Below, piece by piece: positions 8,195 to 16,511 of a stretch of 64,000 nt of DNA. The notes under the pieces were generated by a model that saw only the letters and a program-made list of their open reading frames with translations, was not told where the DNA came from and made no database searches. Position 1 is the stretch's first letter. Every line of letters starts with the position of its first letter. Source of the stretch: Leadbetterella sp964563435 (GTDB lineage Bacteria > Bacteroidota > Bacteroidia > Cytophagales > Spirosomataceae); contig CAZLXI010000008.1 of NCBI GenBank assembly GCA_964563435.1, forward strand, positions 62,001-126,000. The letters are read 5' to 3'. The position numbers and the translations under genes were made by a program.

Positions 8195-9003
8195 CAGTCC
8201 AGTGTTTTGATGAGTTCGCGGAAAAGCAGGGTCATCTTGGGTTCGGCCACGGCCGCATGAGCCAGGATGTGTTGCAGCTCCGCCTTTTTCAACGTTTCGG
8301 GGATACACATATCCGTGATGACCGACACCGCCAATACCGGTATCTTCAGCTGAACGGCCACAATAACCTCAGGTACGGTACTCATTCCCACAGCATCGGC
8401 GCCCAACTGCCTCAGAAGCCTGTATTCCGCCCGTGTTTCCAGTTGCGGGCCCGGCACGGGTACATAAACGCCTTCCCGGACATGGTCTATCCCTTTTTCC
8501 AGGACGATGCGCCGCGCTTTTTCCAGGATTTTCGGGCAGTAAGGTTCGCTCATATCGGGGAAACGATCACCGGATATATTCTTGCCAAACAGCGGATTAT
8601 CGGGGAGAAACAACGAAATATGATCAGTGATAAGCATGATGTCACTTTCCGAAAAGGCGGGGTTCAGACCGCCGGCGGCATTCGAGATCAGCAGGTGCCG
8701 GATACCCAGGGCCTGCATAACGCGCACCGGGTAAGTGATCTCCTTCATGGTGTAGCCCTCGTAGTAATGAAAGCGTCCCTGCATGCAGACCACCCGCTTA
8801 CCGGCCAGGGTACCGAAGATCAGCTTCCCCTTGTGGGACTCCACGGTAGAGTGTACAAAATGAGGAATCTCTTCATAGGGTATTTCGTATCGTACCTCAA
8901 TATCGTTTACCAGTCCGGCCAGCCCGGTACCCAGGATGATCCCCGCCTCCGGTTGAAAGGAGGAGGTGCGGGAATGGATGAAGGTTATGGTCTCTTGCAG
9001 CAT
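8194..9003 (-). CDS. Purine-nucleoside phosphorylase (trimeric type)
   Basis: 269 aa, normal for the trimeric (mammalian-like) PNP family that splits (deoxy)inosine and guanosine with phosphate. Diagnostic segments: GIILGTGLAGLV with the phosphate-binding loop, HSTVESHKGKLIFGTL, CMQGRFHYYEGY, then SNAAGGLNP, PGPQLETRAEYR and MSTVPEVIVA. The predicted function is purine salvage in the cytoplasm. It sits between the PPTase (overlapping its stop) and a heptad repeat that separates it from the acyltransferase. A purine enzyme inside a pigment locus is unexpected and may simply be a hitch-hiking housekeeping gene. Confidence 0.93.
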   Translation of the reverse strand: MLQETITFIHSRTSSFQPEAGIILGTGLAGLVNDIEVRYEIPYEEIPHFVHSTVESHKGKLIFGTLAGKRVVCMQGRFHYYEGYTMKEITYPVRVMQALGIRHLLISNAAGGLNPAFSESDIMLITDHISLFLPDNPLFGKNISGDRFPDMSEPYCPKILEKARRIVLEKGIDHVREGVYVPVPGPQLETRAEYRLLRQLGADAVGMSTVPEVIVAVQLKIPVLAVSVITDMCIPETLKKAELQHILAHAAVAEPKMTLLFRELIKTLD

Positions 9004-9010
9004 AGACGTT

Positions 9011-9152
9011 TGTTAGTTAAAAGTTAAAAACTAAAAGTTAAAAGTTATGGTACATAAGTATTATAGTGAACAACTAAAAGTGAATAGTTAAATGAAAAAA
9101 ATGTACCGCAACCGCAGCGGCGGACCGTTTTTAGTTTTTAACTTCTAACTTA
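9011..9152. repeat. AT-rich heptad inverted repeat between PNP and acyltransferase
   Basis: About 140 nt of 7-nt units such as AGTTAAA and AACTAAA on the left, and TTTTTAG/AACTTCT-type units on the right. The arms pair around GGTACAT...ATGTACC. The right half carries the GC-rich cassette ACCGCAGCGGCGGACCG, also found at ~15910, ~59900 and ~60840. The right end supplies the TAA stop region of the acyltransferase gene (9150-9152). A role as an mRNA 3' hairpin is likely for the minus-strand operon ending here. Confidence 0.7.
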
Positions 9153-10019
9153 TTTTTTCCAGAAATCAAAATAGTTAAACCACTGCAACGGATACCGCCC
9201 AATCATGCCCTCCACGCTCTGCGTATAGGAGGTCAACAGGGCCTCAGCATCGCGATGCTTTACGGTAGCCTCCCGGGCGTAAAGATGGTAGTGGAGGTTC
9301 GATTCTTTCATCACATAGACGTACACTACCGGCACGCGTAGGCGTGAGGCGATCATAAAAGGACCTGCCGGAAAGCGGGCCTCTTCACCCAGCAGGGGGG
9401 CTGAGAAATATTTGCTGCCTTTCACGTAGCGGTCGCCGGTAAAGCATACCACCTCATTTTTGGAAAGAGCCTCGTTGATCTCAAAGATATGCGACATGTC
9501 TTCGCGGATCAGGATCAGCTTTACCGAAGGTTTCTTGATGCTCTCCAGGTATTCCTTGATGGCGGAATGCTCCTGGTCAATGGTGACCAGATTGATCTGA
9601 AAGTCGAGGTCAATTTCAGCGAAGAAATGCTCGGCGATCTCAAAGTTACCCATGTGTGCACTGATAAGTACGGCCCCTTTTTGTTCTGCCAGGAGGCGCT
9701 TCAGGGTCTCAATACCGTCAAATTCATAGGTGAAGCGGTTTCGTAGTCCGGCAGAGATGGCGATCTTATCGATGATGGTCTGTCCGAAAGTAAAGTAGCT
9801 TTTGAAAACAGACAGCCGCGCTTTCAGTGGCGGGTAGTTCAGTCTTTTCCTGAAGTAGTAATAAATGGCCCGGTTGCTGTCAGGCAGAAACAGGAAATAG
9901 TAGGTGGCAACAAAGAAAAGTAAGCCGTAGGCAACTCTTACACCCGCCTTGCGAATCAGGAAAACAAAAATCTGGTAGCCGAGAACCGTTCCTTTGGATT
10001 TACCATCCCACTCACTCAT
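9150..10019 (-). CDS. LpxL/HtrB-like lysophospholipid acyltransferase
   Basis: 289 aa with an N-terminal membrane segment (residues ~30-48, VAYGLLFFVATYYFLFL) and the acyltransferase motif ISAHMGNFEIAEHF, an HX4E arrangement as in lipid A lauroyl transferases. TGDRYVKGSKYF and FPAGPFMIASRL correspond to later family blocks. It acts at the inner membrane, moving an acyl chain from ACP to an acceptor. Such acyltransferases are a constant part of aryl-polyene and flexirubin loci, where they probably attach the polyene to a lipid or other acceptor. It overlaps the ACP gene by 8 nt, so it is the third-to-last step of an operon whose 3' end is capped by a repeat hairpin. Confidence 0.85.
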   Translation of the reverse strand: MSEWDGKSKGTVLGYQIFVFLIRKAGVRVAYGLLFFVATYYFLFLPDSNRAIYYYFRKRLNYPPLKARLSVFKSYFTFGQTIIDKIAISAGLRNRFTYEFDGIETLKRLLAEQKGAVLISAHMGNFEIAEHFFAEIDLDFQINLVTIDQEHSAIKEYLESIKKPSVKLILIREDMSHIFEINEALSKNEVVCFTGDRYVKGSKYFSAPLLGEEARFPAGPFMIASRLRVPVVYVYVMKESNLHYHLYAREATVKHRDAEALLTSYTQSVEGMIGRYPLQWFNYFDFWKK

Positions 10020-10260
10020 TGTTTAATTTTCTTTCTATCAGCCGGTAGAAATCATTGAAGGTAGAAAGACCCGTAAAATCGGCCTCACCCAGCTTCACTT
10101 TGAAGTTGGCTTCTACCGTTACTACCAGATCCACATAATCCAGGCTGTCCAGTCCTAAAGTATCTTTTAAAATAGCGTCGGGCCGGATGGTATCGATATC
10201 CACTTCAAACTCTTCCGATAGAAAACTGTTGGTCTTTTTTATTATTTCTTCCTTGCTCAT
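10012..10260 (-). CDS. Acyl carrier protein
   Basis: 82 aa acidic helical carrier protein with the phosphopantetheine attachment motif LGLDSLDYVDL; the modified residue is Ser39. It is expected to carry the growing aryl-polyene chain for the KAS, FabG and acyltransferase encoded on either side. It overlaps both neighbours (4 nt with KAS upstream, 8 nt with the acyltransferase downstream), typical of a tightly coupled operon. The PPTase at 7580-8194 probably activates it. Confidence 0.93.
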   Translation of the reverse strand: MSKEEIIKKTNSFLSEEFEVDIDTIRPDAILKDTLGLDSLDYVDLVVTVEANFKVKLGEADFTGLSTFNDFYRLIERKLNNE

Positions 10261-11477
10261 ATCTTTTTAACCACTAATGCGGAATTCGTTCCTCCGAAAC
10301 CGAACGAATTTGACAAAAATATATCAATTTTTTCGTTTATTGTATTTTTGGCAATATTTAATTTAGCCGATTGCTCGTCAGGAGTTTCAAAGTTGATATT
10401 GGGGGCAATAAAATCATTTTGCATCATCAGGATGGAGTAAATGACCTCGCTGGCTCCCGCCATCCAGCACTCGTGGCCGGTCATGGATTTGGTAGAGCTC
10501 ACGTAAGGATTTCTTTCCCCGAAGATCCCATAAATGGCTTCCGCCTCATTGGAGTCGCCGAGGGGTGTGGAGGTAGCGTGGGCATTGATATAATCCACTT
10601 CTGTGGCGCGGATGCCGGCCTGATTAACGGCCCGGTGCATGGCTGTCGAGGGGCCTTCCACGTTAGGTGTGGAAATATGGCCTCCGTTGGAGGAAAACCC
10701 GTATCCGATGACCTCCGCCAGAATAGGGGCGCCGCGTTTTACGGCATTTTCGTACTCTTCCAGGACCAGGGTGGCAGCCCCGCCGCTGGGAACGAGCCCG
10801 TCGCGTGAGTGGTCAAAAGGTCGGGAGGCGCGGGCAGGGTCTTCGTGATAAGTAGAAAATACGCCCAGTGCATCGAAACTGCTCATGGCATACTTATTGA
10901 TCTCCTGGGCACCGCCGCAAACCACCGTGTCCTGGAGGCCGTTCTGGATCAGGTAAAAGCCCAGACCGATGGAGTGGGAGCCGCTGGCACAGGCCGCGCT
11001 GACCGTCAGATTGATCCCCCGCATCTTAAAGATGGTAGAGAGATTCATGTTCACCGTCGAATTCATAGACCGGAAGATGGCGCCGGAGCCTATCAGCGAA
11101 GTATCGCGCTTTTCCCGTAAAATATCGGTTGCTTCTATAATGGACTTGGAAACGCTGTCGTTGCCGTAAAGAATACCCACTTCATTTTTTTCCAGGAAGT
11201 CGTCATCAATGCCTGCCTGCTGCAAAGCCTGTACGGTGGCCAGATAGGCGTATTCCGATTCTTCGCCCATGCTGGCGCGCTGACGGCGGGTCAGCATATC
11301 CTTCAGGTTGGGCCTGGGCACCTTACCTGTCAGGGCCGACTTAAATCCATACTCCTGCCGTTCCGGGTCAATGACGATCCCTGACCTGCCCCGGTAAAGC
11401 GAATCTTTTACCTCTTCCAGGGTGATTCCTATACTGGACCAGATCCCCATGCCCGTGATAACCACTCTTCTGTGCAT
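10257..11477 (-). CDS. Beta-ketoacyl-ACP synthase (FabF-like, pigment type)
   Basis: 406 aa thiolase-fold condensing enzyme. The catalytic triad is readable: Cys163 in SAACASGSHS, His300 in NAHATSTPLGD and His335 in TGHECWMAG (normally GHT in FabF, here GHE). It would extend the ACP-bound aryl-polyene with malonyl-ACP. It lies 1 nt from FabG upstream (11479) and overlaps the ACP start by 4 nt. The GHE variant and the absence of FabD/FabH beside it suggest a specialised pathway rather than housekeeping fatty-acid synthesis. A chain-length-factor partner KAS would be expected and is not in this window. Confidence 0.92.
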   Translation of the reverse strand: MHRRVVITGMGIWSSIGITLEEVKDSLYRGRSGIVIDPERQEYGFKSALTGKVPRPNLKDMLTRRQRASMGEESEYAYLATVQALQQAGIDDDFLEKNEVGILYGNDSVSKSIIEATDILREKRDTSLIGSGAIFRSMNSTVNMNLSTIFKMRGINLTVSAACASGSHSIGLGFYLIQNGLQDTVVCGGAQEINKYAMSSFDALGVFSTYHEDPARASRPFDHSRDGLVPSGGAATLVLEEYENAVKRGAPILAEVIGYGFSSNGGHISTPNVEGPSTAMHRAVNQAGIRATEVDYINAHATSTPLGDSNEAEAIYGIFGERNPYVSSTKSMTGHECWMAGASEVIYSILMMQNDFIAPNINFETPDEQSAKLNIAKNTINEKIDIFLSNSFGFGGTNSALVVKKI

Positions 11478-11478
11478 C

Positions 11479-12210
11479 TTATGAATAGATTCCTCCGTTT
11501 ATATTGATCACTTCCCCGGTAATATAAGAAGCTTTTTCGGATACCAAAAAGTTCACGAGATCAGCCACTTCTTCCGCTTCGCCGAAACGACCGGCCGGTA
11601 TAAGTTTCTTCAATTCTTCTTCATTCAGATTGCCGGTCATATCCGATTTTATGAAGCCCGGCGCCACGGCGTTAACCGTGATATTTCTTTTGGCCACCTC
11701 CTGGGCCAGTGCCTTGGTAGCGGCTACCAGGGCTCCTTTGGCGGCGGAGTAGTTGACCTGCCCGGCTGTGCCCTTCATACCGGATACCGAGGCAATGTTG
11801 ACGATCCTGCCGTACTTGTTCCTGAGCAACTGCTGAATGAAAAAGCCGGTGACGTTGTAAAAGCCGTTCAGGCTGGTTTGGATCACCTCGGTCCAGTCTT
11901 CCGGGCTCATCCACATAAAGAGGCCGTCACGTGTAATGCCTGCATTATTGATGATCACTTCCACTCTGGCTTCGGAATGGGCTTCCTGCCATTCTCCCAA
12001 TGCCTTCAGGGTGTCTTCCCGGTCAGCCACGTCGAACCCGATGATCTCGCCGCTACTGCCCAGTGCTCTGATCTCCTGCAATGTTTCTTCGGCGGCCTCC
12101 CGGTTAGACCGGTAGTTGATCAGGAGGTGGTAGGAGGTTTCCGCTGCCAGCTTACGGCAAATGGCCCTCCCGATCCCCCTTGATCCGCCTGTAATAATTG
12201 CACACTTCAT
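11479..12210 (-). CDS. 3-oxoacyl-ACP reductase (FabG-type SDR)
   Basis: 243 aa classical short-chain dehydrogenase: nucleotide loop TGGSRGIG (residues 7-14), NNAG at 88-91, and catalytic Ser141, Tyr154 and Lys158 (NYSAAKG). The ending TGEVININGGIYS is typical of FabG. It should reduce the beta-keto intermediate made by the adjacent KAS during polyene elongation, using NADPH. The start ATG shares a base with the TAL stop (TAATG), so it is coupled to the ammonia-lyase. Assignment to pigment synthesis comes from context; the sequence alone fits any FabG. Confidence 0.92.
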   Translation of the reverse strand: MKCAIITGGSRGIGRAICRKLAAETSYHLLINYRSNREAAEETLQEIRALGSSGEIIGFDVADREDTLKALGEWQEAHSEARVEVIINNAGITRDGLFMWMSPEDWTEVIQTSLNGFYNVTGFFIQQLLRNKYGRIVNIASVSGMKGTAGQVNYSAAKGALVAATKALAQEVAKRNITVNAVAPGFIKSDMTGNLNEEELKKLIPAGRFGEAEEVADLVNFLVSEKASYITGEVININGGIYS

Positions 12211-13736
12211 TATACCTCGCCGTTTAATAACAGATTTTTTACCGCTTCAATTTCTTTGTACATCGGCCGGTCTTCACGGTAAGCCGGAGCTACCGATCTC
12301 ACCCGGTCGTAAATATCTTTCGTAGCCGAAGATACAAAATCTTTGCATTTCAGGGCATCAATGGCCTGGCATATCGTGATAAGCTCAATGCTCAGTACCT
12401 GAAAACCGTTTTCTATGACCTTAGCGGCCAGCAGGGCGGAGTTGGTACCCATGCTCACAATGTCCTGGTTATCGTTATTATTGGGAATGCTGTGAATGTA
12501 CATGGGATTGGAAAGGGTCTGGCTTTCCGCTGTGGTGGACGTAGCCGTGAATTGCAGTCCCTGCATCCCGAAGTTGAAACCCAGCACGGCCAGGTTCACA
12601 AAAGGAGGCAGGATGCCGTTCAGAGAAGGGTTTACCAGGTAGTTGAGCTGGCGCTCGGCCAGCATGGTCAGCTTGGTGACCACTATTTTCAGCTTGTCCA
12701 TTTCGAGTGACACGTAGTCGCCGTGGAAATTTCCACCATGATAAACGTGTTCAGTCTCCATATCCACGATGGGATTGTCATTAGCGGAGTTGATCTCATT
12801 TTCCAGTACGACAGCTACGTTATTGAGGGTATCCAGCACCGGCCCCAGGATCTGGGGAACGCAACGGATGGAATAGTATTCCTGTACTTTTTCCTTGAAT
12901 ATCGACTCTTTATTCTCGCCGGTGTACAGATGTTCTTTCCTTTTTCGGGTGAGCTGACTGTCGGCCAGATAGGTCCGCATCTGCGCTGCTATTTCACGTT
13001 GTCCGTGGTGTAGTTTGGTATGATTCAGCTCCATAGACAGGTGGTCGTCGTAAGCCCGCATGAGCTCGTTAATGGCGCATGAGCATATCACCGACCAGTC
13101 GAGAAGCTTTCGGGCCCGGAAAAAATTAACGATCCCTATGCCCGACATGACGGAAGTGCCGTTGATCAGGGCCAGACCTTCGCGAATCTCCACTTGTATG
13201 GGAAGCAGCCCCTCCTGTTCAAAGACCCCGGCGGTATTTCTTCTTTCACCCTTGTAAAAAACCTCACCCTCGCCGATAAGCACCAGCGCAAGGTGGGCCA
13301 GCTGGACCAGGTCACCACTGGCACCCACTCCGCCATGCTCAAAGATCAGCGGGATGATGTCGCGGTTCAGGAGCTCTTTCATGAGGGTGATCACCGAAGG
13401 GTGAACGCCGGAATTGCCCAGGCAAAGGGTATTCAGCCGGGCAAGTACGGAGGCGCGGGAAAATTCAGGAGCCAGCGGCTGTCCGGACCCGGTGGCGTGA
13501 CTACGGATCAGATTGTATTGCAGCCGGACGCGGTCGGAGTCCGGAACCCGGTACTGTGCCATAGGGCCAAACCCTGTATTTACCCCGTAAAGGACCTTGT
13601 TCCGGGAAAACTTTTCAAGGAACGAAAAACTATTGCTTACCCGCTGCAGGGTATCTTCATCAATTTCTACAGGGGTTTCTTTGTATGTTATTGATTTAAA
13701 GTGATTTAGGTTTAGATGACGCGTATCGGAGCTCAT
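12210..13736 (-). CDS. Tyrosine ammonia-lyase (HAL/PAL family), pigment starter synthesis
   Basis: 508 aa member of the MIO-dependent aromatic ammonia-lyases. The MIO cofactor would form from Ala139-Ser140-Gly141 in GGVGASGDLVQLAH; the catalytic Tyr50 lies in VLYGVNTGFGPMAQYR. Other conserved blocks: NDNPIVD, YHGGNFHGD and SIPNNNDNQDIVSMGTN. The overall pattern is very close to the tyrosine-specific enzymes of flexirubin makers such as Flavobacterium johnsoniae (from memory, not an alignment). It would turn tyrosine into 4-hydroxycinnamate, the flexirubin starter, while histidine use is less likely because no hut genes are near. It is first in the TAL-FabG-KAS-ACP-acyltransferase operon, with a -7 promoter element upstream at 13826-13818. 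Confidence 0.9.
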   Translation of the reverse strand: MSSDTRHLNLNHFKSITYKETPVEIDEDTLQRVSNSFSFLEKFSRNKVLYGVNTGFGPMAQYRVPDSDRVRLQYNLIRSHATGSGQPLAPEFSRASVLARLNTLCLGNSGVHPSVITLMKELLNRDIIPLIFEHGGVGASGDLVQLAHLALVLIGEGEVFYKGERRNTAGVFEQEGLLPIQVEIREGLALINGTSVMSGIGIVNFFRARKLLDWSVICSCAINELMRAYDDHLSMELNHTKLHHGQREIAAQMRTYLADSQLTRKRKEHLYTGENKESIFKEKVQEYYSIRCVPQILGPVLDTLNNVAVVLENEINSANDNPIVDMETEHVYHGGNFHGDYVSLEMDKLKIVVTKLTMLAERQLNYLVNPSLNGILPPFVNLAVLGFNFGMQGLQFTATSTTAESQTLSNPMYIHSIPNNNDNQDIVSMGTNSALLAAKVIENGFQVLSIELITICQAIDALKCKDFVSSATKDIYDRVRSVAPAYREDRPMYKEIEAVKNLLLNGEV

Positions 13737-13817
13737 TAAATGTTAAGGGTTAAACCGGACTTGTTTCCAAACAGAATTATTTTTGTCTTTGAATATAATA
13801 TTCCTAATTTTGAGGCT

Positions 13818-13826
13818 GCAAAGATA
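13818..13826 (-). promoter_or_regulatory. Bacteroidota -7 element driving the TAL operon
   Basis: The minus strand reads TATCTTTGC, a full match to the Bacteroidota -7 consensus TAnnTTTG, about 82 nt upstream of the TAL start, in the divergent spacer between TAL and the flavoprotein. I see no convincing -33 TTG at standard spacing. Confidence 0.5.
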
Positions 13827-13875
13827 GTATATTTCTTGCGTATTTTTTTACCATACTAAACAGATAATATATAAT

Positions 13876-15129
13876 ATGAAAAAGGAAGAGGTTGATGTGT
13901 TGGTGATCGGAGCGGGTCCCTCCGGATGTGTAGCATCGGCTTACCTGTTTAACCACGGCGCAAAGGTGAAGGTGGTAGAAAAATCGAAATTTCCCAGGTT
14001 TGTGATCGGAGAGAGCTTTCTTCCCAGGTCAATGGAACACTACGAAGAAGCAGGCCTGCTGGAAGCCCTGAAAGCAAAAAGCTTTGAGATAAAGCCCGGT
14101 GCCCGTTTTATCCGGGGAGAAGAAATATGTTTTTTTGATTTCAGTAATAAGTTTGGAGAAGGTTGGGACTGGACCTGGCAGGCACCCCGTGCCGATTTTG
14201 ATAACACCCTGGCGCAGGAGGTGATCCGTAAGGGGGTGGATGTGGAATTTGAAACGGAGGTGTTGGATGTACAGTTTCAGGGTACGGACTCTGTGACCAC
14301 GGTAAGGAATAAAAGCGGTGAAACTTCGGAGATAAAAGCGAAGTTTATCATTGATTCCAGCGGTTACGGCCGGGTTCTTCCCCGGATACTTCAGCTTGAC
14401 CGGCCCTCTGATGTTACCGAGAATTCCGCCATTTTTACGCATGTGAAAGATGATATGCGGGTAAGTGGAGGCGAAGGAACACTGATCTCCTTTGATATCC
14501 TGGAAACCCAGGTGTGGCTGTGGGTGATCCCTTTCTCCAACGGAAATACCAGCATAGGTGTGGTAGGACCCACAAAATATATTCAGGCGTTGCCGGAAGA
14601 TACGGAGGAAGCCCTGCGGGAAGCTATCCGGCATTCGGATTACTACCGTGACCGCTACCTGGATACGGAATTTATTTTCAAGCCGCATAAGATACAGGAT
14701 TATTCCTGTGCGGTGAAGCAGAACTACGGCCCCGGATTTACACTCACAGGCAACAGCGCGGAATTCCTGGATCCGGTTTTCTCTTCCGGCGTGTGTTTTG
14801 CCACCGAATCAGGACTCCTTTCTGCCAAGCTGTTTCTGAAAGAGCAGAGCGGCCAGCCCGTAGACTGGGAAAAAGAATATTCAGACTATATGAAAAGAGG
14901 GGTGCGGGTGTTCTCGACCTACGTGAAGGAATGGTACACCGGCAACCTGCAAACCCTGTTCTTCCACCGGCCCGAAAACCCCGACGTCAAGCGGAAGATC
15001 TGTGCTGTACTGGCCGGTTATGTATGGAACGAGGAAAATCCGTTTGTGCAGAAGCATGACCGGGTGATCAGGAGCATGGCTTATTTATTGCAGAACGGGG
15101 GCACACCGGAGGAGTTTTTAATTCAGTGA
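13876..15129 (+). CDS. FAD-dependent monooxygenase/halogenase-like protein of the pigment locus
   Basis: 417 aa flavoprotein. FAD-binding GAGPSG at residues 12-17 with Glu35 ending the second strand, then FVIGESFLP (45-50). WLWVIP at 214-219 matches WxWxIP, the motif of flavin-dependent halogenases, and Lys73 in EIKPGARFIRG sits where phenolic halogenases carry the catalytic lysine (position judged by eye). It could chlorinate or hydroxylate the phenolic ring; both decorations are known in flexirubin-type pigments. It is transcribed away from the TAL operon. Its TGA is the first base block of the repeat at 15127-15230. A plain hydroxylase or a geranylgeranyl-reductase-like enzyme remains possible. 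Confidence 0.75.
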   Translation: MKKEEVDVLVIGAGPSGCVASAYLFNHGAKVKVVEKSKFPRFVIGESFLPRSMEHYEEAGLLEALKAKSFEIKPGARFIRGEEICFFDFSNKFGEGWDWTWQAPRADFDNTLAQEVIRKGVDVEFETEVLDVQFQGTDSVTTVRNKSGETSEIKAKFIIDSSGYGRVLPRILQLDRPSDVTENSAIFTHVKDDMRVSGGEGTLISFDILETQVWLWVIPFSNGNTSIGVVGPTKYIQALPEDTEEALREAIRHSDYYRDRYLDTEFIFKPHKIQDYSCAVKQNYGPGFTLTGNSAEFLDPVFSSGVCFATESGLLSAKLFLKEQSGQPVDWEKEYSDYMKRGVRVFSTYVKEWYTGNLQTLFFHRPENPDVKRKICAVLAGYVWNEENPFVQKHDRVIRSMAYLLQNGGTPEEFLIQ

Positions 15130-15230
15130 AAAACTAAAAGCTAACAGTGAAAAGTTAAGGAACATTAGTATTTTATTGAAAGAATATTCCTTAACTTCTC
15201 ACTGTTAGTTGTTCACTGTTCACTTAATTA
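15127..15230. terminator. Heptad inverted repeat filling a convergent gene junction
   Basis: The element begins in the stop codon of the flavoprotein and ends in the stop codon of the opposing gene, filling the whole spacer. Its 26-nt arms (from CTAACAGTG... to ...CACTGTTAG) differ at only two positions and enclose the loop AGTATTTTATTGAAAG. Outer parts are 7-nt units such as TTAGTTG and TTCACTG. Long stem, convergent location and no room for anything else point to a bidirectional terminator or 3' end hairpin. Confidence 0.72.
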
Positions 15231-15836
15231 GTACGCTTCTTTCAGAATTCTGTTCCCCAGCGTCTTCGCCGTTTTTTCAAAACCCTCGCCGATGCGTGAC
15301 TCATTGCTGAAGTTGCTTCCCCACTGATCGCCGGGGGCATTTTCGCTTTTGATCTTCAACAATACTTTGGAGGGGTTGCCAGATTCTGTAAAGGTCAGCA
15401 GCGTGGTGACTTTGGCGGGTTGCTTCATTACGCCGGCATCCCAGCCCGGATAAAGCCAGATAGCGTCTACTGTCAGAGTGTAGGGAGCATCTTTTTGGTT
15501 CTGCCCGAAAACGGTGCCTTTTTTGGCCGTTACGGTTTTCGCAAGAAGGTCCATAAAGTTTGGCTCCCATACCGACTCTTTGGCGCCATCCCATCTTTTG
15601 GCCCAGGTGTCGCCCGTGCCGGCATTCTTGGTGTTTAGCTCAGCGGTTCTCTCTTGCACGTACTGTAGCTCCGTTTTGTTTTCTTTAAGTAACTTCATGT
15701 CATCGTAACGGAAGACCACATTGACAGCTTTGGCATCTTTCAGGAATTTGAAATTTCCTTCCTCCACGGCCATTTTCTGGGCGAAGGTTCCTGCAGCTGT
15801 TAGCAGGAAAAATAAGAAGATGGTGATTTTTTTCAT
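15228..15836 (-). CDS. Secreted protein of unknown function
   Basis: 202 aa with a standard signal peptide (KKITIFLFFLLTAAGTFA, cleavage near AFA-QKM). The mature part is a mixed alpha/beta domain with conserved-looking segments VVFRYDDMKLL (residues ~40-50), a WDGAKESVWEPNFMDLLAK stretch and LTVDAIWLYPGWDAGV. I recognise no enzyme motif; similar proteins occur in Bacteroidota as conserved secreted hypotheticals. It is monocistronic, bracketed by heptad repeats on both sides. Confidence 0.8.
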   Translation of the reverse strand: MKKITIFLFFLLTAAGTFAQKMAVEEGNFKFLKDAKAVNVVFRYDDMKLLKENKTELQYVQERTAELNTKNAGTGDTWAKRWDGAKESVWEPNFMDLLAKTVTAKKGTVFGQNQKDAPYTLTVDAIWLYPGWDAGVMKQPAKVTTLLTFTESGNPSKVLLKIKSENAPGDQWGSNFSNESRIGEGFEKTAKTLGNRILKEAY

Positions 15837-15873
15837 GAGTTGATTGCTTTAGGCTTCAAATGTACTCAATAAG

Positions 15874-16010
15874 TAAGTTAAAAGTGAAAAGTTAAAAACT
15901 AAAAACGGTCCGCCGCTGCGGTTGCGGAACATTCTTTCAATAAAATACTAATGTACCATAACTTTTAACTTTTCACTTTTAGTTTTTCACTTTTAGTTTT
16001 TAACTTGTCA
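15874..16010. repeat. AT-rich heptad inverted repeat with GC-rich cassette
   Basis: Left arm of AGTTAAA/AGTGAAA units followed by the cassette ACGGTCCGCCGCTGCGGTTG; loop region ATTCTTTCAATAAAATACTAAT, which is the reverse complement of the loop in the 15127-15230 element; right arm of AACTTTT, CACTTTT and AGTTTTT units. The right end abuts the GtrA stop (TGA 16008-16010); the left end lies 38 nt upstream of the start of the secreted protein gene. Confidence 0.7.
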
Positions 16011-16511
16011 ATGCCCACGGAATACGCTAAGGAGCTTGTCCCAAAGACCGGTCTGGTGAAAAGTGAACCTTTTATGGACAATGAAATTAAAAATAAAACT
16101 CATGCCCATCCCCATAAAGTGGCCGAGGGTTCCGGCCGGGCTGAATTCCTTTCCGGTAAGAGGTACAATCAGTTTTCCGTCGCCCAGAATCTGCATCAGC
16201 AGGCGGATGGAGTAGTTGGCCCCATAAACGGTAATGCACCCGGAAACCACAATGGTGATGAGGTATTTTACCATTTCCCGGGTAGTTTTTCCCGAGTTCC
16301 GGGCGTTAAAAGCCAGGAGTTTGGTCAGATAGAAACCTACAGGAATAGAGACCAGATAACCCACCCAGAAGGCATTTACATTATTCCATTGAAAGAAATT
16401 AACAAGGAGGGTGGTCCCTGTAAGATACTGGACAATAACCCCCCCCAGAGCAGCTATAAAGTAGCCAATTAAATTTCTATTTTTTCGGTAGAGTTTTCCT
16501 GTCCTGCTCAA
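16008..16511 (-). CDS. GtrA-family membrane protein
   Basis: 167 aa with four predicted membrane segments (around residues 15-35, 42-62, 85-105 and 130-150), the GtrA topology. Typical landmarks: FIAALGGVIVQYLTG near the N-terminus, FWVGYLVSIPVGFYLTKLLAF in segment two, and FNFIVHKRFTFH at the end, the usual family signature. GtrA proteins take part in moving or modifying polyprenyl-linked sugars for cell-surface glycans. No glycosyltransferase partner is adjacent here, so its pathway is open. Confidence 0.88.
   Translation of the reverse strand: MSRTGKLYRKNRNLIGYFIAALGGVIVQYLTGTTLLVNFFQWNNVNAFWVGYLVSIPVGFYLTKLLAFNARNSGKTTREMVKYLITIVVSGCITVYGANYSIRLLMQILGDGKLIVPLTGKEFSPAGTLGHFMGMGMSFIFNFIVHKRFTFHQTGLWDKLLSVFRGH

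Noticed and set aside
8257..9027. 256-codon plus-strand frame opposite PNP
   Set aside because: Antisense to a clear PNP gene; the protein shows no fold pattern.
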